From GYS-P2D sp964489125 (lineage in GTDB: Bacteria > Bacteroidota > Bacteroidia > Chitinophagales > Saprospiraceae), in NCBI GenBank assembly GCA_964489125.1, contig CAZAXY010000012.1:1-48986 (forward strand): 48,986 nucleotides of DNA, given 5' to 3'. The first letter of the stretch is position 1, and every line of letters begins with the position of its first letter. The notes under the pieces were generated by a model. The model saw only the letters and a program-made list of their open reading frames with translations, ran no database searches and was not told where the DNA came from. Made by a program: the position numbers and the translations under genes. Shown here in pieces: positions 17,728 through 24,994 of the stretch.

Positions 17728-19116
17728 ATGAAACATAAGACCATCAAGGATGCTATATCTTGGAAGGGAGTAGGATTACACCTTGGGGTGCCATGTAAAG
17801 TTACCCTCAAGCCAGCCGATTTGGGGCATGGAATAAAGATCATACGTACAGATTTAGCTGAGGCAGATGCCATAAAGTGCGATGTAAAGTATGTCACTGA
17901 TACAAATCGGAGAACGACACTGTCAAATGGAAAATATTCTATAGAAACTGTAGAACATCTTTTGGCCGCCCTCTATGCCCATAATGTCTCCAATGCCTTG
18001 ATAGAGGTTGATGGGCCTGAAGTCCCAATACTGGATGGTAGTGCTAAGGAGTTTTCAGAAGGTATACTATCTCTATTACTCGATCAAGATGGAGATCAAG
18101 AGGTATTTGAGCTATCCCACACTATTAATTATACTCATGCTGATTCTGGTGCCGAATACATAGCCATACCTGCAGATGAGTGGTCTGTTGAAACTATATT
18201 GGAGTATGATCAGGACATCGGAGATCGCCATTCAAGTTATGTGAGCTCAGTAGATTTTAATACTCAGATAGCGCCAGCAAGAACCTATGTATTTACCGAT
18301 GAGGTTATCCAACTTGCTGAAGCAGGATTGATTAAAGGAGGAAATATCGACAATGCAGTGGTAATAAAATCAGACAATGCAGCTGGGCTTGATTTTAAGA
18401 AAGCCCTAGAGCAATTAGACTTAGATAATCCTGATGAGGTTCTAAAGACTGTCGAGGACGGACAAGAACTGCATTTTCGTAATGAGTTGTCCCGTCACAA
18501 GCTATTGGATCTAATTGGGGATATTGCTCTAATTGGAGCGCCTATCAAAGCAAAGATTATTGCTAAAAAACCTGGCCATACTGCGAACATCGCCTTTGGA
18601 AAAATTCTGAAAGAAGCATATTTGCAGCATAAGAAAAAGGCAAGCATACCGGTATATATCCCATCCAAGGAACCCATTTTTGATACGGAAAAAATCAAAT
18701 CGTATCTGCCACATCGCTATCCTTTTTTAATGGTGGATAAGATCATAGAGCTCTCGGATACCAAGGTGGTCGGCATTAAGAACATTACTTTTAATGAGAA
18801 CTTCTTCATGGGGCACTTTCCGGGCAATTCGGTATTTCCTGGAGTATTACAGATGGAGGCCTTGGCACAGACAGGAGGAATATTAGCGCTGAATACTGTT
18901 GAGAACCCATCAAATTGGGACACTTATTTCCTTAAAATGGATAATGTCAAATTCAAGCGAAAGGTCTTACCAGGGGATACGCTTATCCTCAAGATGGTTT
19001 TGTCGGCGCCAATCCGTCGAGGAATCGTTCAGATGAAAGGGTCTACCTATGTCGGGGATCAATTAGCTTCTGAAGGTGATCTTACCGCACAAATTGTTGA
19101 TAGAACTAAGCTATAG
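17728..19116 (+). CDS. lpxC/fabZ: Bifunctional UDP-3-O-acyl-GlcNAc deacetylase / 3-hydroxyacyl-ACP dehydratase
   Basis: This fusion is standard in Bacteroidota. The LpxC part (about residues 1-305) removes acetate from UDP-3-O-acyl-GlcNAc, the committed step of lipid A synthesis. Its zinc ligands are visible: His in VEHLLAA near 73, His and Asp in RHKLLDLIGD near 255, and the catalytic His in PGHTANIAFG near 285. The FabZ part (about 315-462) dehydrates 3-hydroxyacyl-ACP and carries LPHRYPFLMVD and GHFPGNSVFPGVLQMEALAQ with the catalytic His and Glu. It lies 37 bases after lpxD, and lpxA starts on the very next base after its stop. Confidence 0.97.
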   Translation: MKHKTIKDAISWKGVGLHLGVPCKVTLKPADLGHGIKIIRTDLAEADAIKCDVKYVTDTNRRTTLSNGKYSIETVEHLLAALYAHNVSNALIEVDGPEVPILDGSAKEFSEGILSLLLDQDGDQEVFELSHTINYTHADSGAEYIAIPADEWSVETILEYDQDIGDRHSSYVSSVDFNTQIAPARTYVFTDEVIQLAEAGLIKGGNIDNAVVIKSDNAAGLDFKKALEQLDLDNPDEVLKTVEDGQELHFRNELSRHKLLDLIGDIALIGAPIKAKIIAKKPGHTANIAFGKILKEAYLQHKKKASIPVYIPSKEPIFDTEKIKSYLPHRYPFLMVDKIIELSDTKVVGIKNITFNENFFMGHFPGNSVFPGVLQMEALAQTGGILALNTVENPSNWDTYFLKMDNVKFKRKVLPGDTLILKMVLSAPIRRGIVQMKGSTYVGDQLASEGDLTAQIVDRTKL

Positions 19117-19917
19117 ATGCCTGTAAGTCATCTCGCAGTCATCGATAAGAAAGCACGGATAGGAGAAAATGTATCTATCGGTCCATATGCGATCATTGAC
19201 GCTGATGTTGAGATTGGCAATAATTGCGAGATACATCCACATGTCAATGTAATGAATGGGACTCGCATAGCTGAGGGAACAACCATCTATCAAGGCGCAA
19301 TAATTGGTTCTGAGCCACAAGATCTCAAGTACCAAGGAGAACAGACAGAGTTGATCATTGGAAGAAATGTTACTATACGAGAATATTGTACCATTAACAA
19401 AGGAACTGCTGCTTCCGGAAAGACAGTAATTGATGACAATGCGCTGATCATGGCATATGTACATGTTGCACATGACTGCCTGTTAGGTAAACATGCCATT
19501 ATAGCAAATAACGTTAACCTTGCTGGTCATGTACAGATTGATGACTTTGCGATCATAGGAGGGATGACAGCAGTTCAGCAGTTCGTCCACATTGGAGAAT
19601 CATCTTTTATAGGAGGTGGAACCTTGGTGAGGAAGGATGTACCACCATTTATCAAGGTGGCTCGAGAGCCACTGAGCTATGTAGGCGTAAATTCGGTAGG
19701 CCTCAGACGCCGGGGTTTTACAGTGGAGAGTATCAATAAAATAAAGGACGTATATCGTATACTATTCGTCAAATACAAGAATATATCCTTAGCCCTTGAA
19801 GAAATCGAAGCTAAACTTCCTGAGTCAGACGAGAAGTATGCTATTATGACCTTTATACGAGAGTCTAAACAAGGCTTAGTAAGAGGATTTAGACAACTCA
19901 GAGCTAATGATTATTAA
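19117..19917 (+). CDS. lpxA: UDP-N-acetylglucosamine acyltransferase
   Basis: LpxA transfers the 3-hydroxyacyl chain to UDP-GlcNAc, the first step of lipid A synthesis. Residues 1-185 are hexapeptide repeats (for example ARIGENVSIGPYAII). The catalytic His is about residue 119 in MAYVHVAHDCLLG, matching His125 of the E. coli enzyme. The C-terminal helical region begins near RRRGFTVESINKIKD. The length, 266 residues, is normal. It abuts lpxC/fabZ with no spacer and overlaps the ABC ATPase gene by 11 bases, so the four genes probably share a transcript. Confidence 0.97.
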   Translation: MPVSHLAVIDKKARIGENVSIGPYAIIDADVEIGNNCEIHPHVNVMNGTRIAEGTTIYQGAIIGSEPQDLKYQGEQTELIIGRNVTIREYCTINKGTAASGKTVIDDNALIMAYVHVAHDCLLGKHAIIANNVNLAGHVQIDDFAIIGGMTAVQQFVHIGESSFIGGGTLVRKDVPPFIKVAREPLSYVGVNSVGLRRRGFTVESINKIKDVYRILFVKYKNISLALEEIEAKLPESDEKYAIMTFIRESKQGLVRGFRQLRANDY

Positions 19918-20524
19918 TCTTAATCAAGTTTCCAAGCGCTATACCCATCAATGGATCATCAAGAATGTTACCTATACTTTTGAGGCTGGGCACAGCTATG
20001 CTATCAAAGGTGCAAATGGATCTGGAAAGTCAACTTTGCTAAAGATCCTCAGCGGGTTTTTATCTCCTTCGAAGGGTAGTGTAAACTATGCTATATCTGG
20101 CAAAACTATCTCTCATAGTGATATTTACAAGTCTGTGAGCTTTACAGCACCCTATCTCAGTTCTCCCGAGAAACTAAGTGTCCATGAAGCCACATCCTTG
20201 CACTTTCGGTTTAAGAAAATTCTTAATGGGAGAAACCTAGACTGGTTTTATGATCAGACGGCTCTGCCGGTTAAAAAATCAGCCCGTCTTCATGAGTTGT
20301 CCTCAGGTCAGCAGCAGCGCTTGCAGCTCGCAATGGCTATTCTATCGGACACAGACATACTATTACTTGATGAGCCGGGCTCGTATCTCGATGAATCGGC
20401 AAAGGCATGGTTAGAAAGTTTAATTGAGGAGAATTCTGAGAATAGGATCGTTGTTATTGCCTCCAATGATGAACAAGATCTGAATCATTGTGATCAGTCT
20501 ATATTGATCTCTGATTACCATTAG
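19907..20524 (+). CDS. ABC transporter ATP-binding protein
   Basis: This is a stand-alone 205-residue nucleotide-binding subunit. Walker A is GANGSGKST near 38-46, the signature is LSSGQQQRLQLAMAIL near 128, and Walker B with the catalytic Glu is ILLLDEPGSYLDE near 152. The usual switch (H-loop) His seems to be Asn (VVIASNDEQD). No permease gene is next to it. Its overlap with lpxA suggests a tie to envelope or lipid supply, but this is inference. Small ATPases like this are often found beside lpxA in this phylum (from recall). Confidence 0.85.
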   Translation: MIINLNQVSKRYTHQWIIKNVTYTFEAGHSYAIKGANGSGKSTLLKILSGFLSPSKGSVNYAISGKTISHSDIYKSVSFTAPYLSSPEKLSVHEATSLHFRFKKILNGRNLDWFYDQTALPVKKSARLHELSSGQQQRLQLAMAILSDTDILLLDEPGSYLDESAKAWLESLIEENSENRIVVIASNDEQDLNHCDQSILISDYH

Positions 20525-20545
20525 AATCCTAATATTCTCGGTTGA

Positions 20546-21319
20546 TTAGTTTCCCCTGAATTTTGGAGTCTCTTTATTAAGGTGAGCTTCAATTGCTCTT
20601 TTGTAGTCATTAGTTTCGGATAGCCTGAGCAGCAATTCTCTATTATGAGTGTCATTATCCGAAATACTGAGTCGCAGACTGTTGTTTATTGATTTTTTTG
20701 TTGCTTGAATAGATAGAGGGGCCTTGGTTGCAATAGTTCTTGCCAAGGACAATCCTGCACCTGTCAGCCTATCTGGTGGCACAACAGAGGTTACCAAACC
20801 ATAAGACAATGCATGATCTGAATCAATCGTAGCAGCAGTTAATAGTAGTTCTTTCGCTCTAGCTATACCTATTAATGTTGACAATCGATAGGTAGAGGCC
20901 ATAAGCCCTATACTAACGCCTGCTCCACGGAATTTAGCAGTTGCGGAGGCGATACGAAGATCAGTACATAGCGCTAATTCTAATCCTCCTCCTATGCACC
21001 ACCCATCGATAAGTGAGATAGTAGGTACAGCAACATTTTCTATGAGGGACATCAATTCTCCAAACTCGATTAATGTCTCCTGAACTTTTGTTAGGCTTGC
21101 ATCCAGATTATTCTTTGCTTCCTTGATGTCATCTCCGCAACAGAAGATTCCATTAGATCCATGCAATATGATAACTCTGATCGATTTGTTGATCTCGCCA
21201 AAAATGTTACTGAGTTCTTGCCTGACCTGCTTGGAGATTGCATTAACAGGAGGATTGTCGATCTCTATTATAAGGATTGACTCTTCTATGGTAGAATGCC
21301 TGACATGTGATGTACTCAT
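20546..21319 (-). CDS. Enoyl-CoA hydratase/isomerase family (crotonase fold) protein
   Basis: The 257-residue crotonase-fold enzyme acts on an acyl-CoA. The first oxyanion-hole segment IFCCGDDIKEA (near 58) and the second, DGWCIGGGLELAL (near 105-117), are present. The Glu in GGGLELAL matches the first catalytic Glu of hydratases. The second catalytic Glu, normally in a PExxLG segment, is replaced (RGAGVSIGLM). This argues against a classical hydratase and for an isomerase, lyase or other crotonase. It is convergent with the ABC gene and followed upstream by the DUF2853-DUF697 gene on the same strand, with a 31-base spacer. Confidence 0.85.
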   Translation of the reverse strand: MSTSHVRHSTIEESILIIEIDNPPVNAISKQVRQELSNIFGEINKSIRVIILHGSNGIFCCGDDIKEAKNNLDASLTKVQETLIEFGELMSLIENVAVPTISLIDGWCIGGGLELALCTDLRIASATAKFRGAGVSIGLMASTYRLSTLIGIARAKELLLTAATIDSDHALSYGLVTSVVPPDRLTGAGLSLARTIATKAPLSIQATKKSINNSLRLSISDNDTHNRELLLRLSETNDYKRAIEAHLNKETPKFRGN

Positions 21320-21350
21320 CGCATAAACCTAATCAATTTTGCATGATGAA

Positions 21351-22181
21351 TCAGCTTAGAGCAGATAGTCTGAATGAGGTAACGAGATCTTTATATCGTT
21401 CTTTCATCTTGTCATAAGTGATCATGTCTATGCTCAGGTCACCACCAGACAAGAAGTGTTCTATAAAAATCTCACCGATTGCTTGAGTAGAGTAATATGC
21501 GTAGACAGAGGTTGAAACTCCACCAACTAAGGGCCCGATCAATGGAACATTTTTAAATACGGCCTTGGTAATAATTCCTAATTCTACAGAGCTTATACCA
21601 CCTACTAAGGATGCTATGATTGGCGTCAATGTAGCATTGGCTTCAATTTGCGGAAATTCCTTAGCCAGCTTTCCGATCATGCGATGTTGTATGGCCCCTA
21701 TGGCCGCCAAATCAATTAAGGGTAAGGGCGCAAATCCAACGACTGCAGTATAGCGTGCATATTTCTTGACTATGTCATCTAACCTCTCTTCTGAAGTCCT
21801 GTTATCTGCGGCTTCTTGGTTGGATGTTGCCTTAGCCATGTACTGCTTACGCACATCAAGATGCTTGATAAGCAGGTAGTAGAAGATATCTCGGCGCTTA
21901 TTACGATTGGAAGAGCCCATGTCTTTGCACACTGATTTGATCGCTTCGTCAATTTGTTCTGGCGACAGCCTTAGTCCGATGTGCGATATCACAAAGTGAT
22001 CTCTTATATAGGCTAGCTCCGACTTATCAGAACAGGCAACCTTATCGGCATCTGTACGTTGCTCCGAAGCTCCTAGATAACTGATCACTTCATCGAGGAG
22101 TTCTAAATCGATTTCTTTTTGTCCGAGCTTTATTTTGAGATATTCCTTAGCCTTCGCCAGTCTCGTTGTCTCTTTTGTCAT
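21351..22181 (-). CDS. DUF2853-DUF697 fusion protein
   Basis: Two uncharacterised domains lie on one 276-residue chain. Residues about 5-110 match the DUF2853 pattern: DADKVACSDKSEL, then the RDHFVISHIGL segment and SSNRNKRRDIFYYLLIKH. Residues about 130-250 match DUF697, a Gly/Ala-rich membrane-associated domain found in YcjF-like and GTPase-linked proteins: VVGFAPLPLIDLAAIGAIQ, IIASLVGGISSVELG and VPLIGPLVGGVSTSVYAYYSTQ, cut here into segments. About two or three hydrophobic stretches suggest membrane association. DUF2853 usually stands alone as a protein of about 110 residues. The function is unknown. Confidence 0.75.
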   Translation of the reverse strand: MTKETTRLAKAKEYLKIKLGQKEIDLELLDEVISYLGASEQRTDADKVACSDKSELAYIRDHFVISHIGLRLSPEQIDEAIKSVCKDMGSSNRNKRRDIFYYLLIKHLDVRKQYMAKATSNQEAADNRTSEERLDDIVKKYARYTAVVGFAPLPLIDLAAIGAIQHRMIGKLAKEFPQIEANATLTPIIASLVGGISSVELGIITKAVFKNVPLIGPLVGGVSTSVYAYYSTQAIGEIFIEHFLSGGDLSIDMITYDKMKERYKDLVTSFRLSALS

Positions 22182-22601
22182 GATATTTTTGACTTTTCAT
22201 TAAAGATATATCAAGTCTTGCTCTGATCTAATTGTCTCCGACCAACCTATCTTTATAATAGACTAACGCGGTTATAGACATGAGTCATTTATTGTAAAAG
22301 CACGATGCAGATAATAAAGTAGTGAGGAAGCCTTATAAGTTAGATTTGAGTAAAAGAGCGTTCAGGAGAATTGTGAAGATTGTGTTGAATGATTGCATTA
22401 CTTAATCCATATTAACAATAATGCACAAAACTAAAAAAGCCCTCCTGAGAGGGCTTATGCATCAACCAAAAAATAAATCCTATTACTACCTTTAAGACGG
22501 CACCAGTATTGTTAGGTCACTTTTACAATGATCGTGTAACTTGATAATTAACGAATTGTAAGTAATTTGTCATTTGGAATTGTAGCAGAATATTAAACCT
22601 T
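22182..22601. other. 420-base intergenic region
   Basis: No protein-coding sequence is supported here. It contains the promoter side of the DUF2853-DUF697 gene and a strong intrinsic terminator facing left (22433-22456) with no annotated gene upstream on that strand. The remaining sequence, 22460-22601, is AT-rich and could hold a short untranslated RNA that ends at that terminator. Confidence 0.5.
22433..22456 (-). terminator. Intrinsic terminator on the minus strand with no gene upstream
   Basis: A perfect 8-base stem, AAGCCCTC (22437-22444) and GAGGGCTT (22449-22456), closes a CTGA loop. On the minus strand it is followed by a run of T residues (six A residues at 22433-22438 on the plus strand). 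The transcript it ends would have to begin between 22460 and the gene at 22602. Confidence 0.7.
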
Positions 22602-23111
22602 ATGAGAGTACTAATCTTCTTCTGGATAGCTGTATCGATAAGTTGTGAAATGAAGACATCTGCAGAAGTGGCCTATATGGAAACTAATGCGGCTATTGTT
22701 GATACCATCAGAACATTGTATCTCGCTAATGACGAAAGTATTGTAGCACTTGAGAACAACTCAATGAAGAAGGTGATTGCGTCAATAAGAAACCTCAACT
22801 ATCAAATAGATCAGGTTAAAAATGCAATTATTGATGGATCAGATCAAGCTATTGATAAACGTGCCGTTAAGAAGTATCTCTCTGATGGCAAGGTGCTTAA
22901 GAGTCTGTATAATCTGGCTTTAGCCAGTGAAGACATGTCATATGGTCAAGATTATACAATCAGTGTTCAACCTCGTGTTGTCGTTGACAATCCAACGGAT
23001 GATCCAGCATCTACACACTTTGTCGGGATGCCATTATATGAAGCTGTGCCTATATTGAATGGATGGATTTTGGAGAATGAAAGAGCTATAGCAAAGCTTG
23101 TGAATCAATAG
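22602..23111 (+). CDS. Hypothetical exported protein
   Basis: I do not recognise this 169-residue protein. The N-terminus MRVLIFFWIAVSISCEMK looks like a signal sequence with a possible, poorly matching, lipobox ending in Cys15. The rest is mostly helical and charged, with a C-terminal segment FVGMPLYEAVPILNGW. This weakly recalls the N-terminal helical part of GldM-type proteins, but the similarity is too slight to use. A single-gene unit in a gene-poor region. Confidence 0.6.
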   Translation: MRVLIFFWIAVSISCEMKTSAEVAYMETNAAIVDTIRTLYLANDESIVALENNSMKKVIASIRNLNYQIDQVKNAIIDGSDQAIDKRAVKKYLSDGKVLKSLYNLALASEDMSYGQDYTISVQPRVVVDNPTDDPASTHFVGMPLYEAVPILNGWILENERAIAKLVNQ

Positions 23112-23302
23112 AGCATGAAGTTTATACAGGTCAATAGTTTATAGTGTTATGCCAGAATTCTGCTTCTATTGAGATCCTTTTGGCAGTGATAATTGAAAAG
23201 ACTAAGCGCAAATACCCTGCTGTAATAAAGAGTAAACTTTATATATTTGAAATATTATATTTAATAATTAGCCCAGATAAAATTTAAATTTTAATGTTTA
23301 AG

Positions 23303-23333
23303 TTGAACATTTAGATTTCAACTTGTATCTTAG
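23303..23333 (+). promoter_or_regulatory. Candidate promoter of the small gene at 23362
   Basis: A TTG at 23303-23305 is followed after 20 bases by TATCTTAG (23326-23333), one base from the Bacteroidota -7 consensus TAnnTTTG. The -7 box ends 28 bases before the ATG. Spacing and motif fit a sigma-A type promoter of this phylum. Confidence 0.45.
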
Positions 23334-23361
23334 CAGAAGTTAACTTACAAAATTTCATAAA

Positions 23362-23622
23362 ATGAAACCAGCAGAAATTGCTAAAGTTTTTTCTCAGTAC
23401 ATTGAGGAAGGCACTACTCCAAAGAGTAAAAAAGTCGAATCATTTTTTAATAATTTACCTCCGAAGCAAATGGGGATTGTAGCGAAGTATGTTGCTAGAT
23501 CTTTCGATGCCCATACCAAGCAAGAAGAGGCAAGAGCAGAAATGAGAAAAGCTCAGAAGAAAGAAATCTCGGCTCTTAAAAAGAAGGCTAAAGAACTTGG
23601 GTTCACGCTTTCTCAGATGTAG
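23362..23622 (+). CDS. Small basic protein of unknown function
   Basis: This 86-residue soluble protein is Lys-rich, with a helical second half. Its last 20 residues (EISALKKKAKELGFTLSQM) recall the coiled start of H-NS-like or DNA-binding linkers, but no DNA-binding motif is seen. A candidate promoter lies upstream and a strong terminator follows, so it is a complete, separately transcribed unit. The arrangement supports a real, expressed gene even though no function can be given. Confidence 0.75.
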   Translation: MKPAEIAKVFSQYIEEGTTPKSKKVESFFNNLPPKQMGIVAKYVARSFDAHTKQEEARAEMRKAQKKEISALKKKAKELGFTLSQM

Positions 23623-23666
23623 AGTGTTGATTCTCTGAGTCCGAGTTTTTGGACATAAAAAGTAGG

Positions 23667-23699
23667 CCGCCATAGACAACTTGTTATGGCGGTTTTTTT
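23667..23699 (+). terminator. Intrinsic terminator of the small gene at 23362
   Basis: CCGCCATA (23667-23674) pairs with TATGGCGG (23685-23692) and is followed by seven T residues. It lies 45 bases after the stop codon. This is a textbook intrinsic terminator. Confidence 0.9.
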
Positions 23700-23731
23700 A
23701 ATCCACGATATCTTTAACTATCGCTAGGATG

Positions 23732-23884
23732 ATTTACTTACATACCTCAGTACTTCTACCTCCAATTATAAAAGGTTCCAACATTAATAGCTAATTCCCG
23801 TCTAATCTCATCAACTGAACGACCAGACTCGTTCTCCTTTAAGGCCTTAATAACCTGACTCTCATAAAATTTTCCTCTCTTCAT
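23732..23884 (-). pseudogene. Remnant of an IS3-family transposase OrfA with three nonsense codons
   Basis: From ATG at 23884 the minus strand reads MKRGKFYESQVIKAL and then a helix-turn-helix ending TFYNWR, a clear IS3-family OrfA N-terminus (HTH_Tnp_1). It then reads stop-KY-stop-GM-stop-VN where relatives have K, G and E in WRKKYGGMEVN (family pattern from recall). Each stop (TAG, TGA, TAA) is one base from the expected codon. Similarity ends after codon 51. OrfB and clear terminal repeats are absent. This is an old decayed insertion. Confidence 0.85.
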
Positions 23885-23940
23885 AATGGTCTAAATTTAG
23901 TTCATTCTTAAACTGTCTTAGTTTTCATAAGACTACAACT

Positions 23941-24019
23941 ACATAACGGTTTGTGTATGATTAGTTTCGGAAAATCAGTTGTGATTTTCCGAACGTATTG
24001 GCAATTATACACGTTGGTG
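23941..24019. repeat. Nested palindrome resembling an integron attC site
   Basis: A perfect 12-base stem, TTCGGAAAATCA (23966-23977) and TGATTTTCCGAA (23982-23993), closes a GTTG loop. Outside it lie arms GTGTATGATT (23953-23962) and AATTATACAC (24003-24012), which pair in nine of ten positions. Beyond these are AACG (23945-23948) and CGTT (24012-24015). On the minus strand the element starts CCAACGTGTAT and ends CGTTATGT, like the AAC and GTT boxes of attC recombination sites. It sits 40 bases after the stop of the minus-strand pseudogene at 24060. It could instead be a dispersed palindromic repeat. Confidence 0.5.
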
Positions 24020-24059
24020 TCATTCCGTTGTTTTTTAATGATTCTATACCAATTCAAAA

Positions 24060-24455
24060 TTATTCTAACGTTGGTTTAATAGTGTAGCAAAGAATAAAAA
24101 TTCCGAGAAATGATGCTGATACTGCATAAAAACTCAAATTACGGTAGTAAAGGGTATTGCCAATTTGCCAAATTTATTAGGCGAAGTACATGGTAGTATA
24201 ATCAGAACTATTGTTGATGAAACTATTATCCACCCAAAAATCTCAAAGATTTGAGAATACAACATTGATTTTAAAGAAATGAGTATTGATATTCCGACAA
24301 TCAGTCTTAATAACTGTTCGAAGAAATGTACTTTTTCAGAACTAACGAATGAGCCAAAATAATTAATCGCTCTTTTTTATTTTATATGGTAATAATTAAT
24401 AAAGTGATAAGATACACGCCAAAAATTATCGTAACACTTCCAGTTATTAATTCCA
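24060..24455 (-). pseudogene. Frameshifted gene for a small multi-pass membrane protein
   Basis: From ATG 24455 the minus strand encodes MELITGSVTIIFGVYLITLL, then a stop. The protein resumes in another frame (RAINYFGSFVSSEKVHFFEQ, then LRLIVGISILISLKS and further hydrophobic sequence). It shifts again near 24160 to YYRNLSFYAVSASFLGIFIL and ends KPTLE at a TAA (24060-24062). Joined, the pieces make about 130 residues with three or four membrane spans. I do not recognise the family. At least two frameshifts indicate a pseudogene. It lies directly upstream, on its own strand, of the attC-like palindrome. Confidence 0.65.
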
Positions 24456-24994
24456 TTGTATAAAAGTATATTAAGATGTACCTATAAGTATGTCGCAACT
24501 AATATTTGTTAAATTTTGACCTGTGAGCTGAATTACCATTCAGTATAAAATTGCAGATTATTAAATGCTGATTTTAAGATGATGGATATTATCTGATAAA
24601 TTGATTCTGAATCAGATGTTGACCCATCGGCAGGGACTGATTCAAGCAGATCTGCCAAACGGCTGAGTGACGTTTACCCTTCACGGGTTGGTGCAGAGCG
24701 ACTCATTGCAGTATAGTGATAAGAGCTAAACAGCCTGCCCACCTTTGGAGGAAAAGTGAACTGTTCGAAGAAGTGTTCGAAAGTAACCCGTTAAATCAAA
24801 CTCGGCTCCATAACCTAAAATACGCCTCTCATGTCATAAGTCATTTAAATCGATATAATAAATAGGGTTAAATGTATACTCGTTCCTTAACGGTTTATAA
24901 TCGGATGGATAAACTATGTGATCAATGTATCCAAGAGAGCTGATTGACTGCTGTGTTTGTAATTATTGATAATGATGTTGATAGGACTACTCAG
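24456..24994. other. Gene-poor stretch with an interrupted ORF
   Basis: No intact gene is supported here. On the minus strand 24811-24533 stays open except for TAA at 24791-24793 and TAA at 24674-24676. The translation includes EHFFEQFTFPPKVGRLFSSY, then SRLADLLESVPADG after the second stop. The segment 24610-24780 is visibly richer in G and C than its surroundings. I cannot assign it to a protein, RNA or insertion sequence. The rest is AT-rich with no recognisable signal. Confidence 0.4.

Noticed and set aside
24600..24800. RNase P RNA, tmRNA or group II intron
   Set aside because: GGAGGAAAAGTG and TTCGAA elements caught my eye, but the conserved RNase P core, the tmRNA ends and intron domain V were not found.
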